The notes under the pieces are model-generated. The model searched no databases, had not been told where the DNA came from, and was given only the letters and a program-made list of their open reading frames with translations. Shown piece after piece: positions 12,901-24,940 of a stretch of DNA of 64,000 nt. Numbering within the stretch: the stretch's first letter is position 1; each line of letters begins with the position of its first letter. The stretch is from Rhabdornis inornatus (lineage: Eukaryota > Chordata > Aves > Passeriformes > Rhabdornithidae): contig VWZS01006805.1 of NCBI GenBank assembly GCA_013397075.1, positions 1 to 64,000 on the forward strand, written 5' to 3'. Both the position numbers and the translations under genes were made by a program.

Positions 12901-15900
12901 CCCAGCTCTTCCTTCAACAACAGTTAAAAGACAGTACTGCACGTGTTTTGGCTCTAGCTTTTTAATTAAAAATCTCTGCAGGAGGAGGAGAACTAGACAA
13001 CTCACAAGGAGTGTGCAGGGTGGGATTTATGCTGTGTTAAATGAGCTCAGAGGACTCAAACCGTGCAAAGGCTGATTGAGCACGCATGATGAAACTCACT
13101 CTCAGCCTCAGTTCTCAAGATGAGAACCTTTCTGTGCCTACTCCAGTCCCTCCTTCTCTCGCAATTTACCTCACACAGTGAAAACAAGCAGACAGGATAA
13201 ACTCTTTGCACTGTGGCTTTCCTTCAATTCAGCCAGAGGGAGTTTTAGGCACACAGGTGGATGAGCACACCCATGTCATACATATTTAACAGTGTATTTG
13301 TCTTTGCACATCTCCTTCTACCTGTTCAACTACAACTATCCCAGGATTTTTGCCAGTGACTACTCTGCTGCTCATACTATTGCACCACTACCAAGTGCAG
13401 CATGCTGAGCATAAGCAAGACTGAAACTGAGCTATCAGCTGTAAGCTAAAGCCCTGGAGAACTAGGACTCCCAGGCTTGTGGGCAGCAAACCTAACAACA
13501 TAGCTCTTGATAAAAAGACAACAAATCTGAAAGCTGCGGCATTCAGGAATAGGACTCTTCTCATCACTTTAAAGCTAACCTATACTGACACCAGCTTTTT
13601 TTGTCACTGAATGGAAAGATCCAGGCAAAAAAATCCAAACTGAAACAACAGTATAGCTCGGCTACAAACCCTCCTGTCTATAAGCCCTGGCAACTGGAAA
13701 TACAAGGGAGGTCAAAATCGGCCCTGCCTGGAGAGCTGGGAGCTTCCAGCTGGGAAGGGTAGGGGAAACACCATGCAGCACAACATCAGCACAAGGATGT
13801 TCGTGCCACAGGGGAGGGAGGAGAGCTCAAAGCAGGATATGGAGACCTGAAGACCTCACTTCTATAGATCTGTGGATCACACTGACCTTCAGCGCCTCCA
13901 TGCCAAAAGCAAAAACGTGGCTTTAAGCAAACACAAATCCCTGCCTCCCACACAAATGTGAGCTGAGGTCTAACCCAAAAGGAAGATCAGGTCCTCAGTG
14001 TCCAGACTGGCATTGTCTGAAAGGAAGCCAGACACAATGCAGGCAGTTCACAGCATTTTCTTTATCGCGGTGCTAAGAGCAGCTATACAATGCTTTCCAA
14101 TAAAGAACAAAGCAATTTATCACAGAGAGACAGGAGTTAGCAGGAAACACTTCCATTATCTCTGCTATGGAAAGGAAGTGACAAAGAGAACGGCTAAAAG
14201 GTGACAGACAGTTTTTATGAGGTCGGACTTCAGCCCTTCTCAGGGCTGAGCAGCTCTTCTTTTCCACACCAGGAAAAAAGTGGTAGGCTTCAACTATGTG
14301 GGTCTCATACAACAGGAGGGAGCTGCCACACGGTGGCTACTCAAGACAAACAAACCAAAATGAATGAAAATATCTGTGCTCTGTCGGATCCTCAAGCTGT
14401 GTAAATCAGGGAAGCTCCTTAGCAGGGTGATGCTGACTGACAGTGGGGAGTGCAGGCCTGAGCATCCAATTGGTAGAACCGAGGCAATTTCAGAGACCTG
14501 CAGTGATCTAAAGAGGGGACAGAGGACAACAAGAGCTCATGATGCTTCCGGGCAACTATTTGGTCTGCATTAGAAAAGCAGGCTTCAAAGTGGTTGCTGC
14601 CTACAAGCTCCAAACACAGTAGAATTTATCAACAAAAGAGCCCAGATGGGAAAGATTTGAAAAGTTTGGGAGGGCAACAGGGGAAAGAATAAACAAGTAT
14701 CTCTTAAATGAAGTAAGGAAGCACTTAAAATGGCAGAAGGCTAGATGGTCTGTGCAGACTTCGTGGTGCCTCTAAAAGGTACAAAATCTTTAACATCCCA
14801 TCGCTGTGCACATGTACCAAATTGCCCTACAGGGCACAAACACAGGCTGCTATTACCAACTGCCAGTAACAAACACTATTGCTCAGCCATTAGCAATCAG
14901 GAGGCACAGCAACCCACACTGTTAGGAGCTGTACTAACACATAACAAATAATTGCCTCTGCCTCAAAAAGCATATTGGGTTTCTATCATCTCAAGCAGCA
15001 CTTGGACCCAAATGTATTTGCTAAACAGCAACAGACCACAGCCACTAATGTCTGAGTGAAGCAGAGAAAACTAGAGAGCGTAACATCTTAATGTCTTCCC
15101 CTTGATCAGGTCAGCTCATTCAGTGCCTTTCGCAGCAAAACTAATCTTGCACTGCAGTCATCTTCATCTTTAGAGAAATGTATAAACGCAGATATTAACA
15201 GCTTCACTCCTCAGACACCAGTGATGAGACTGCCATAAGGACAACTGCACCTTTCATAATGACCAGTTTCCTATCTAGTTAAAAGTGGAGGCGAGCAGAC
15301 AAATAATAGGCAGCTTTTCAAAACTGCTCAGCAGCCGATTCAGCAGACTCCTGTGGAGTGGGGCCAAGCTGAGACTGCCTCTGTCAATCTCACATAAACT
15401 GTCCTGACTGCAAACCATGCTGCCAAGAGATGCAGGCAAGGACCTGTCTGATGTCTCTGCCTCTCCTTCCAGGACTGCCAACATTACTGGACTCTTCAAG
15501 GTGAAAGATCGGCTGTTGACAGCTTGCAGTTCCCACCCGATACAAACAGAACAGACAAAACCCATGAGTCAGCTCAGGGAAAGATGTAATGTAACCCAGC
15601 AAAAGGACTCCCACAGATCACTTTCCTCCTAGAAAGAGGCAGCAAAGACCAGGGCAAGCTGGACACTCAGCTGGGTTACAACCCAGCTGCACATTTGTTC
15701 AAGGTCAGCTGCTTGCTCTCGGCGACCATATAGCAATTTTACCAACTGCTGCCGCCCGTGTCACCCTAGCAGCGCCCAGCTAGAGACCCAGCCTGCTCCT
15801 GGGAGTCACCTCTGCCACCATCACTACAGTCGTGGGGAGTCAGTGAGTTCATCTAAAAAACAGCAAAGAATATTGGAACCTTGCTCTGCAAAACAAGCCA

Positions 15901-18059
15901 CTTGCAGTTTGGAAAGCTGTTCCCGAAGAGGTGCTCAGTCTGGAGGTAATGAAGTTGAGAAATGCAGCATGGAAATGGCATTCACAACAAGCAAAGGTGG
16001 GAATTAAATGAGACAGAGGTGACACTAACTCATAGGAGGAAACTATCAGGTTCTGTGAAAATTTCCTTCCCTCAACAACCTGTCAAGGTAACTGTGCCAA
16101 CAAGCAGCACAGCAAAGCACGTTCCTGCTAACAAAGCTTTGCAGTCCCCTAATGGCACCAGCTTCTCCCCCCTCCATAAACTCCTTCACACTGAAATAAC
16201 TTAAAATACCTTAAAATAACCTCTTACCTTGCAGAAGAGAAGGATCCTATCCCACTTATTTTCTCTGGTAGAAGAGAACCTAAAAGCTTTAGTTAGGTCC
16301 CGTGTTTCCAGACACCTGTCAGCAGTCACGTGCAATTAAGACAGTTCTTTCCCAAAAGATCACTTCTGCTGGTGGCACTGCCTTCCCAAAAAGCTCTGAA
16401 TATAAAGTGATTTCTATATCAAATATATTTCTCCTTTGCCTGCAAACACCAAGAGTCTTACCTACACATTCCTTGCTACAAGATGCATACTATCATCTAG
16501 ATTAACCCCACTGATAAACTATGATGTTTAGGATTATAGTGTCTGACTGGAATTTTTCAAAGTTTCACTGTGTACTGTTGGTCTCTAGACTGCCCTGCCT
16601 CACTGATGACTGAGGTAGATGACCACAGATATGTGTTGCACACTGACCAGGCACTCACATTTCCCTGGTGCAAGTGGGTTTTCAGGACCCATTTCTGTGA
16701 CATTGCTAAAATACCTCTCTATTTCCCTGATAGCTCAAACACACTTCCATGTAAGCATTACTGGATTTTACATCTCTGCCACTACATTACCAACTGGTTG
16801 CACATAAAAGCAATGGTCAGTAATCACTTTAAAAGCAAATAAAATCCTAGTTACTTCATAAATAAACAACAACCACGACTCACAGTCGTGACTTTATAGC
16901 CAACACACTGGCCAGTTCTTAGTTTCTTAACTGCAAATACATAATGGCAGTAACACCAAGTCTTTCTACTGTACCTCCGGTCATAAAGACAAGATTAAAA
17001 ATACACAGCATATTCAACACTTGCTTGTCAAAGAATTATTGAGGCAGTCTGCAGACCAAGACTTGTTCTATACACGATTTTGTACCAGTTCACCCTTGTT
17101 AGGTTACAAGTATCATTTGCTGGAATATTTCTGATGATACAACAAAAGCATGGATGTAATCAGAGCCAAAAAAAAGTGCTTTATACTGGAAGAGCTGGTT
17201 CTTCTTTCCCAAAGCGGAACAAGCCACAGTGGTATAAGCATGCTCATACTGGCACAGCTGAATTCACACTGGGGAGGGTTATATCAATATTACAGAACAG
17301 CAGTTAAAAAGTAGTGCAAGTTGTTTACATAGGCAAGACCTAATTTTTAGAGGATTTGCTCCTGATCTCAAAAACACTCCTAAAACTCCTAATTCTACAA
17401 GCAAATTTTGACAGAGAGAAGAATTGGGCTGATCATGGGTTTAGCTGAATAAAATATACCACAAATCAATACAGACCACTGGATAGTAATAATAACAGCA
17501 ACAAAAACACATGGAGGGGGCACACTTCTAATGTGGGCTCTCACTAATAAAGGCCAGTTATACCTACCCTTTATGTAGGTGAGAAGATACCCAAGTTGTT
17601 TAGCAGCAGAGGGCAGTAAGATGGCCAACCTTGCTACATCAGTCCAAATTCCTTGAAATATCAAATGATAAAGCAAATCACAGAATGCCACTGCCACAGC
17701 TGCTCCTATCAGCATTCAAGCCTCAAGGGAGCTGAGTGCTGGTGTGATTTCGAGCAGACAGGAAGAAATGCAAATAGGGCATTCAGATACTTTTAAATCC
17801 ATCAGATTCCCAAACCATAAGGCTATAAATGTTCACAGAACCCACTGCAATTGTCTAAGACTGTGTCCAGCCTCTGAGGCATGGGGATGGAAACAAAGAA
17901 GAGACTGAAAGGAGGGGAATAAGAGGTGAGGGGAGAAGAGGAGGTCAGGTTAAAAAAGGAGAGACCGAAAGGCATAAGGAAAGAGCCTACACAAAGAGAG
18001 GATTTTAGAAAGTGTTAAGAAAGTAGGAAGGTTGGGATCAGTCTTGGGGAAGGGGAAAA
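9901..18059. other. Long intron-like or intergenic stretch
   Basis: Other than the small tandem repeat at 10826-10890, I see no gene, RNA gene or transposon. A short hairpin (cacgactcacagtcgtg) occurs near 16874 but is too small to interpret. Open frames such as 10679-11017 (minus) and 15275-15614 (minus) have no family features. Confidence 0.45.
10826..10890 (+). repeat. Short tandem repeat (about 25 bp x 2.6) containing CAGGTA
   Basis: Two near-identical copies of about 25 bp (10826-10850 and 10851-10874) and a partial third (10875-10890) each contain TTTTCAGGTA. In the first two copies this extends to TTTTCAGGTAAGC. Each full copy therefore holds an acceptor-like pyrimidine-AG directly followed by a donor-like GTAAG on the plus strand. 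No plus-strand gene is otherwise evident here, so function is doubtful. Confidence 0.75.
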
Positions 18060-18071
18060 GGACACTCACCA

Positions 18072-18430
18072 CAGTGCTCGCAGCCTCAGACGGCAATCAC
18101 TCTTCTCTCCCACGCGACACCTGCATCCAGAGGCATCATCCCTTCCTTCCCCAGCTCCTCACACGCACACAGGGCTCTCTGATGCCCTCCTGGATGCTGC
18201 ACTGCTCCAGGCTGCAGATCAGCACGGGAGCCAGAGAAGACACCCGCACACACAGCCTCTGCTCCAGGGACACATGGCTCTCGAACACACCTCCCACACG
18301 CTGCCAGCACCCTGTCTGCGATCCCAGCCCTCGCTCAGAAAACCAGGGCGACTCTCCAACTACGGTGACTGTGGAAGAAAATCCCGACGAGAAGCACAAC
18401 GTGATTCAGCCCTGCGAGATGTCCAAAGAA
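18072..18430 (-). promoter_or_regulatory. CpG-enriched block, possible alternative first exon (minus)
   Basis: About 360 bp contain on the order of 15-20 CpG dinucleotides, while flanking kilobases have very few. On the minus strand the block ends in CACTGTG followed by GTGAGTG, a good 5' splice site. Two minus-strand frames begin with ATG inside the block but both meet stops before the donor, so an untranslated or partly translated first exon would fit better than a coding one. It lies about 15 kb upstream, in minus-strand sense, of the exon at 2609-2765. A plus-strand open frame also crosses the block (18032-18445), but its serine/histidine/proline-rich translation looks like a GC-composition artefact. 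Confidence 0.3.
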
Positions 18431-18477
18431 AGCCTTAAACAATAACCCTGACGGATCTGCCACTGTTTGGCAGGGGA

Positions 18478-18625
18478 ACTTCAAGCTGCAATGCCCATCG
18501 ACAATAATTAATTATCAGCACTGTTAACAGTTTCGCTGCTGATCAAAGCAGCTGAGCGGCATCGGGAGAATTACAGCCAGTTGCTGTCACTTATCAAAGC
18601 ACGGCAGCAATAAATCTGCAACTCT
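18478..18625. other. Candidate conserved regulatory element next to the CpG block
   Basis: The segment contains an AT-rich palindromic core (aataattaattat, about 18503-18515), gttaac, and two tatcaaag/gatcaaag motifs that resemble TCF/LEF-type sites. It adjoins the CpG-enriched block and would lie just upstream of it in minus-strand sense. Motif assignments are by eye and need comparative alignment. Confidence 0.3.
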
Positions 18626-18720
18626 GTGACAGACTATTCCTGTCACACATGATCTCTCACTCTCATTCTGTTCCTTTTCTGTGGCTTCTTAGCACACAGA
18701 ATCCCCGCGCAATCAAAAGT

Positions 18721-18737
18721 AAAAAAAAAAAAAAAAA
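18721..18737 (+). repeat. Poly(A) tract, 17 A
   Basis: Seventeen consecutive A residues follow aaaagt. I found no retroposed coding sequence upstream that would make this the tail of a processed copy, so it is reported as a simple homopolymer. Confidence 0.85.
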
Positions 18738-19390
18738 GAAAACCAAACTGAAACAAACAACCCTCCTCAATTCACTCTTTTCTGTAATTCTGAAAGGAAT
18801 TCTGTATTCTGAAAGGAATGAAGTAAATCCTTGCAAGTATGGAATGACTTGGTGCACTCTGCACAGGACTCAGATACAAACGAGTTTCACAAAGATTTCT
18901 CAGCTGATGCAGCTGAACAGTAAAAGCATAATTTCTTAAGCTGTACAGAACCTAAATCTACCATGCAGAGGTAGGTTTGCCAAGCACTGGTGCAGACTTC
19001 AGATACACTAGCACAGTATTACTGCTTTAGATTTAAAAACAATCCAGTGGCTGTTGCTAGTTACACTATCCTGTGGCAATTGTACAAATATTTCAGTAGG
19101 CAAGCATTTGTAATTACAACCCTGAATCACTCTGCATCTGGAAAATATCCACAGTTTTTCCTTTGTGGGTTTTCCTGATACTGCTAAATTAAGAGACTAA
19201 CACAGAACACACACCTCAGCCAAAGCTTGCTCCCAAGGCTATTTGTATTGCTGTTATTCTCTCCAGGATGTGCTGTTCCCTGGCCCTCATCACAGTGAAG
19301 GAAGAGTTTTGCAAAAGTATCTTTATCTGCTGGTGTCACCCACTGCAGTGTATCAGTCATTATCTTTTTGTACACAGTTTTACACTGACT
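18738..19390. other. Non-coding sequence, no feature seen
   Basis: This is a short unique-looking interval between the poly(A) tract and the CR1 3' end. I find no open frame with family features and no repeat signature. Confidence 0.5.
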
Positions 19391-21080
19391 TCATAGAATC
19401 AGAATCATGCAATGGCTTGGGTTGGAAGGGACATTAAAGATCATCTTCTTCCAAACCCATAGATACACCTTTCACTGAACCACGCTGCCCAGAGCCCCAT
19501 CCAGCCTGGCCTTGAACACTTCCAGGGATGGGGTCATCCACAGCTTCTCTGGCCAGTCTGTTCCAATGCTTTATCATCCTCACAGTGAAGAATTTCTTTC
19601 TAATGTCTAGTGTAAATCTGCCCTCTTTCAGTTTAAAACCATCCTCCCTTGCCCCATCACTATCTGCCCATGTAAAAAGTTGCTCTCCCTCTTTTTTATA
19701 ACCCCATTTAAGTACTGGAAGGCCACAATGAAGTCTCCCTGGAGCCTTCTTTTCTCCAGGCTAAACAACTCCAGCTCTTTCAGCCTGTCCTCACAGGAGA
19801 GATGGTCCATCCCTCGGACCATGTTCATGGCCTTCCCTTGGACTCATTCCAACAGATCCACCTCTTTCTTGTGTTGAGGGCCCCAGAGCTGGATGCAGCA
19901 CTCCAGGTAGGCTCTCATGAGAGAAGAGGGGCAGGATCCCGCTCCCCTGACACCAGCTCTCCCTTCTCCTTTATCAGGGGGAGGGGGGGCTGGTACACTC
20001 TTTGGCCCTTCTTTTCTGACCACTGTACTTAAAGAATCCCTCCTAGTTATTATTCTTCACATCCCTTGCCAAGTCCTTCTTTGTCTGTGCCTTACCCTTC
20101 CTGAACCCATGTCAACACACCCAAACAGTATCCCCATACATTTCCCAGTCATCTGACCCTGACTAGCTGTGCATTTTCTTCTTGCTCATCAGCTTGAGAG
20201 GAAAGTCTCTGCTCAGCCATGCTGGTTTCTGGCCTGCCTTACTTGATTCCTTACACATTGGGAGGGCTCTAAGAAAAGTGCCCTTAGAGAGTTACCAGCT
20301 CTGGTCAGCTAAGGACAGTTTCCCAGGAAATCTCATCCACTAATACTTTAAACAGCTGAAGTTCACTGTTTTAAAGTTCAGGGTTCTGAGTTTCTCTTTG
20401 CCACACCCATGTTTCTTGAGATCACAACCCAGCCAAGGCATGCTTACTACAGCCCAGGCTGCCTCCAGTCTTAACCCCTGTAATGAGTTCATTTCGATTG
20501 GCGAGCACCAGTTCCACTGATACATCTTCCCTTCATTGGTATGTGTAACATTTGGATCTGAAATTCACCTGTGAATTCACCTGTGAGCTCCAGGAGTCTC
20601 CTGGATTGCTTACAGCCAGCTGCATTGCTTTTCCAGCAGATACTCTCATCAGGGGTGAGAGGCTTGTGAGCATGATGCTTGCTGTAGCTGAGGCAAGGCA
20701 TCAGTAAGTTCCCCCGATCAGATGCCTGTAGTAGATCCCACCCATGAGGTGTCCTTTGTGGGTGTGGTCCTTGACTTTTACCCACAAACTCAACCTGTTT
20801 GTAGCTGTTTCTCAGAGACAGCCCTTCACAATCCACCCATTCCTTAACACAGAGTGCAACACCTGCTCCTTCCCAGTCTATCTCCTCTGAAAAGTTTGTA
20901 GTCCTCCACTGCAGTGTTCCAGCCGTGTGACTCATTCCAACATGTTTCCATCATAACAATTTGATTACAGTTCTCTAACTGAAAGATGGTTTCCAACTCC
21001 CCTTGCTGCATGCACTGGGGCACACTTCTGCCAGACCAGATTCCTCAAAGACATCTGGCACAATGTGACTAAAGAACTTC
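19391..21080 (-). mobile_element. CR1 LINE copy, endonuclease part retained, most of RT deleted
   Basis: At 19391 the plus strand begins tcatagaatcagaatcatgc followed by ggttggaagggac, the complement of the CR1 3' terminus, so the element runs on the minus strand. The minus-strand frame at 19628-19828 carries the C-terminal tail of the CR1 ORF2 protein (EKRRLQGDFIVAFQYLNGV). From about 20489 to 21020 the minus strand encodes degenerate CR1 endonuclease-domain motifs, including GAGVALCVKEW, a DE.ICWKSNAAG.KQSRRLLE segment and an upstream QGELETIFQLENC segment. The linker after the endonuclease continues to about 19930 in broken frames. The RT core, including its catalytic motif, is missing: the linker joins directly to the ORF2 tail. 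Frameshifts and stops make it inactive. The 5' limit is approximate. Confidence 0.9.
20489..21020 (-). pseudogene. CR1 ORF2 endonuclease-domain remnant
   Basis: This is the decayed apurinic-type endonuclease region of a CR1 non-LTR retrotransposon. In CR1 elements this domain nicks target DNA before reverse transcription. The longest intact frame is 148 codons (20489-20935). It contains the GVALCVKEW strand motif and the ICWKSNAAG.KQSRRLLE motif, but the stretch between them is shortened and frame-shifted relative to the family. The upstream part (about 20936-21020) is in another frame. It is part of the CR1 copy at 19391-21080 and is certainly non-functional as read. Confidence 0.8.
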
Positions 21081-22014
21081 AGAACTCCCACTTGTTGCAC
21101 TAATTTCTCATGAACAAATGAAGATGTTACTAATAATAAGCAATGAGGAGCCAGCATTTTCAAGGTATTTTACATCTCAAAAGTACTGTGCAAACAGGGA
21201 TTAAAATGTATGCATAAACACCACCTTCTACACTTGACAGACCATTATTTGCTAAAGCCACAGCACCTGCTGAGACATGATCTTTTATTGGATCAGATAC
21301 TTCAGCTATAAGAGACATTGCAACAGCAGGAAACTATTGAAATCCTCGTGGGAGGCAATGCTCATGTGTCAGGCAGCACAAACACTGCTGAGATTCTAAA
21401 GATGCCACCTTGGACAAAGTGATAAATCCCAGTGGGGTGTCAGGCAAGGAGTGATGCCAAGGCCAGGGGGTCCACAGACCCTCTTCCACAAGGAGCTGGG
21501 AGAACCAGGGCACCCAGAGAAACTGGGCTTACTAAGCAGGGGTGGAACCATGCAGGGTGCACAGTACGCCAAAAATTTCCAGCCTCATTTAAGAGGGCAA
21601 AGGAACCCTGCAGTAAATTCTGGAAGTAATTACAAGAAAGAGTGGAAAGTAATTTTTTTTTTTTACTGCATGTCCCAGAGTCTCAGGGACTCTTCAGGAA
21701 TAAGTGTTTCTCTTGCTTTCAGACAGTTTTTAAAGTAGCACTCTGTGGCTGGGTATTACAAGCCAAAAATAAAAACTAGGATGAATTTAAAGAGAAGGGT
21801 TCACAAGCAACTAGCACTGCAAAGGGTCTGAGGTTTCCACTGAGATGATGGGATAGACGCAGGGCTTCTGTCTGAGGACAACACCCTGAGGCCATCCAAG
21901 CTGTGGAAACGGGGGATTTTTCAGGCCACATGAGATAAGGAGGTGCTAGGAACAGTTTTGCCCAGGAAAAAGATTTGATGGTCTCTGCAGCTCTGTGTTT
22001 CCCTTGGTTCACAA
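21081..22014. other. Non-coding spacer between CR1 and the antisense LTR
   Basis: Nothing recognisable was found. A run of 11 T starts near 21653. Open frames at 21432-21738 (plus) overlap each other in different frames and show no family features. Confidence 0.45.
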
Positions 22015-22967
22015 TGTTATAACAACGTTCTATTTTTCCAATTTATCAAACAATGAGATTAAATGTAGCAGCAAATTTTTAATAGTAACAATTATAAATA
22101 AATACAATTAAAGCATTGGAGATGAATACAATCAAAGTGCATATATTTGAAAATATACAAAATTTGGCAGTAAGTAATTTAGTATAATTGAGGTTCGTAT
22201 AAAGCATAAGCAAAACCGACCAGGGAGGGGCCCCCCTCCAACCGGGGATACGGGGAGTGGCTCGCCATTCCTCACGTACCAAAGCATCAAGGCTAACAAT
22301 CCCACTTACATACTACATGCTACAGAAGTTTCTAGAAAACTCCTCCTAGTTTCTATTCGTAAAATCTACGTCACTATGTTGTATGGCGCATGCTCTACTA
22401 ATGGGTTAGGGGGTCTCTCATCCTTTTAAGGGTCTTATTTCCGATAACCGAGGTGTGACCTGCAGGTAGCACAGGCGCACTATGTGACTGAGCAGATGTT
22501 TTCCATAACAAGACTTTAATTGGGTCCCATGCCTGGAATCATCCCATTTTGGCCCATTTCAAGGTCAAAACTTCCTATTTCTAGATGCTGCTTGTCAGAC
22601 CTACGTCCTTCTACTATTCCCTTCCAACATACCTCTTTGACTCTCAACATCTGGAAGATGTCCTTTGCCCTGTCTCACCCATCTCCCCTCTCACTCTGTA
22701 ACAATTGTCTTCTATTGATCTAAGTACAATTTTGCTAATATAGTTACAATTTAATTAACACGAATCACATTTATCACAACAATTTCACCATTTTCATTGC
22801 CTCTTGGGCATGCATAGGCAGCAACCCCTTCTCTGTAATGAATCACAAAATATCACAGCAACCTGGTCGCTCCTCACAGTTCCAGACTGTGGTCTGCCCC
22901 TGGCAGCCTTGAGATTCACTGGCTCCAGGCAAGGCATGATAATCTAGAGCAGGGAACTGTCACAACA
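22015..22967 (-). mobile_element. Solo LTR of an endogenous retrovirus, antisense
   Basis: Read on the minus strand the segment opens TGTTGTGACAG and closes CGTTGTTATAACA, the TG...CA ends expected of an LTR, with TGTT/AACA as short inverted termini. It is about 950 bp. The interior shifts abruptly in composition from its flanks: an AT-rich U5-like end, a CpG-containing middle (about 22210-22480), and a pyrimidine-biased part (plus-strand sense) near 22590-22700. No gag, pol or env coding remnant adjoins either side, so it is most likely a solo LTR left by recombination. A convincing target-site duplication at these ends was not found. ACAATG occurs at both 22011-22016 and 22978-22983 and may mark slightly different borders. 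Class assignment is uncertain. Confidence 0.62.
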
Positions 22968-22983
22968 TCATTTGTGAACAATG

Positions 22984-24803
22984 GCACATCCATCTCTACT
23001 ATCCATCTCAGCCACAGAAAAACAATAGCAAATCATCAAATTTCTTCCCAGAAGGAAGCTATCATAACTGCTTCCAAGATGTCCTACCTCTTCCTTACAC
23101 TAGTCCAGGATGAATGCCATAACAAAACTAATTTCTGCAAACTGGTATGTGTTTGCCCTCTTGCCAGCTCATATCCTCAGCTGGGCTTGGCTCAGTGGTG
23201 ACCTGCTTGGGGTCAGTGTGGACAGGATCAGTCTTAACACTTCTTGATTTCAAAGGGACTTGCTTGAAAGTAATTTTCCACATGCCTGGTAATCACGTTC
23301 TCACTGTTTCTTTCTTGGTTTATGCTCCATTTCTGCCAACTAACAGTGTCCTTCCTGTAAATGGAAAAGCATGTTTGGGTCCCCAAGCTTATACCACCAG
23401 GTGCTTTTCTCTACAAGTTTGGCTGAATTGGATGCTTTCTTAAAAGACAGGCAAAACACTTTGATCTTCAAAAAAGAGGACAACATTTAGAAAGATCACT
23501 GTTAAATGCTGCTAAAGAAAGGCCAAGCAGCATGTGTGGCTTTGTATTACTAGATTAACAATGCAAAACCAGATCTTAGAACAGACTGCCCCACTTAAAA
23601 TACTTCCAAATTCTGATGCTTGCAACAAATCGATGACCTGATCAATTCACAACTAGAAAACAACTGAGCTGGCATGTAGATTATGAGTAGGCTTAACTCC
23701 CACACAGGAACTCATGGTCCAGTAGCAAAGCTGCTTCCAGAGACACTATGACTTTGGAAAAGCTTGTTAACCTGTCTAAGGAAATCTCAGCATGCTCCCG
23801 CCTCAAAGTCTACACCAGCCCTTTTCCTCTGGGCATTTCTTACTCGGTCAAAGACAATGCCCAAGCAACACAAAACACAGCTTCTTCCTACAGCTGAAGT
23901 AGCAAAAGCATCTCCCTTTGTGTCTTCTGATTTCCTGCAAGAAAAGGCACACCTTCTTCCTTGGAATCTCTCTGAATCATGGAGCAGGCAGGCAGGCAGG
24001 CAGCCCTTAACCCGCTTCTGGCCAGGCAGCAGGACACAGGCATTGCTGAGGAAGGCTCCCTATAACCCCGCTCAGCCCTCCAGCCCCACAAGCCTTTGGC
24101 CATCCCAGTGTGGAGATGTTGTGAGGACTTCAGTGCTTCTGGCAAGGAGGGCTTAGTATAGCTGAGTTTCTCAGGCCTTTCCCTGATTGTACAATCTTCA
24201 CTGTGTATTTCTAGCTTTAAAAGAAAACAACTAAGCAAAGCAAATAAATGAGAAACAACTTATTTTTCTTTCTCCTTTTAGACCTGGAACCCTCTTGAAA
24301 TATAATTGACATGAAAGAGATTTGAGCTTTGCATTTTTTGTGACTGCAGAGCAACAGAAAAGAAACATGCCAGGCTGTACAGTGCTGCTTTCTGCTTTTC
24401 CATCAAGCAAAATGAAGAGGAGATGGAGGAGGAATTGCTTTCTGATGTATGCCTGGCCATGCTTCCCACCACTTCCAGACTCCTCATTAACCGTTCATTG
24501 CCATAACTGCACATTTTGGAACAACACAGGCAAGCCCTTCATGTCTAGTAAGCAGCAGATTCAACCATTTTATATCCAGAATTTTGAAAAAGAAAAATCT
24601 TTCGTTTCTAAATTGCTATCAGACTGTCCTCAAACAGTCCTGCAACACCCTTCTTGCTACACCTTCTCATGCTATTTACAAACTATACCTATTTTTTAAG
24701 CAAATAGAATTAATTCATCTGTTTTCTTTTCTTCTTTTCATCTTTTCTTTCAAACTGCTTCCAAGATGCTCTGTGAACACACCAAGTCTTCACCAGCCAT
24801 ATA
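22984..24803. other. Non-coding sequence, no gene seen
   Basis: This is unique-looking DNA with several overlapping open frames on both strands (for example 23764-24156 plus and 23888-24238 minus). They share the same bases and lack family motifs or splice context. A short (ggca)n stretch lies at about 23986-24003. Confidence 0.45.
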
Positions 24804-24940
24804 GAAAAAGAAAAAAGGAAAAGGAAAAGGAAAAGGAAAAGGAAAAGGAAAAGGAAAAGGAAAAGGAAAAGGAAAAGGAAAAGGAAAAGGAAAAGGAAAA
24901 GGAAAAGGAAAAGGAAAAGGAAAAGGAAAAGGAAAAAAAG
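24804..24940 (+). repeat. (AAAAGG)n microsatellite, 20 perfect units
   Basis: From 24817 to 24936 the hexamer GGAAAA repeats 20 times without a mismatch (120 bp). It is flanked by purine-rich imperfect sequence on the left (from 24804) and an A-run on the right. The plus strand is pure purine. All six frames across it are open and give Lys-Glu or Phe-Pro/Phe-Leu dipeptide translations, which are artefacts. The perfect array implies recent expansion and likely length polymorphism. Confidence 0.97.

Noticed and set aside
16200..16300. A GTAAGAG donor-like site near 16227 (minus) with open sequence upstream
   Set aside because: No single convincing acceptor, and the open stretch is too short to separate from chance.
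18032..18445. 137-codon plus-strand open frame over the CpG block
   Set aside because: No domain, and its composition follows local GC. The splice donor evidence is on the other strand.
23764..24238. Opposed 130- and 116-codon frames sharing the same bases
   Set aside because: Mirror open frames in a locally stop-poor stretch; neither has splice sites or motifs.
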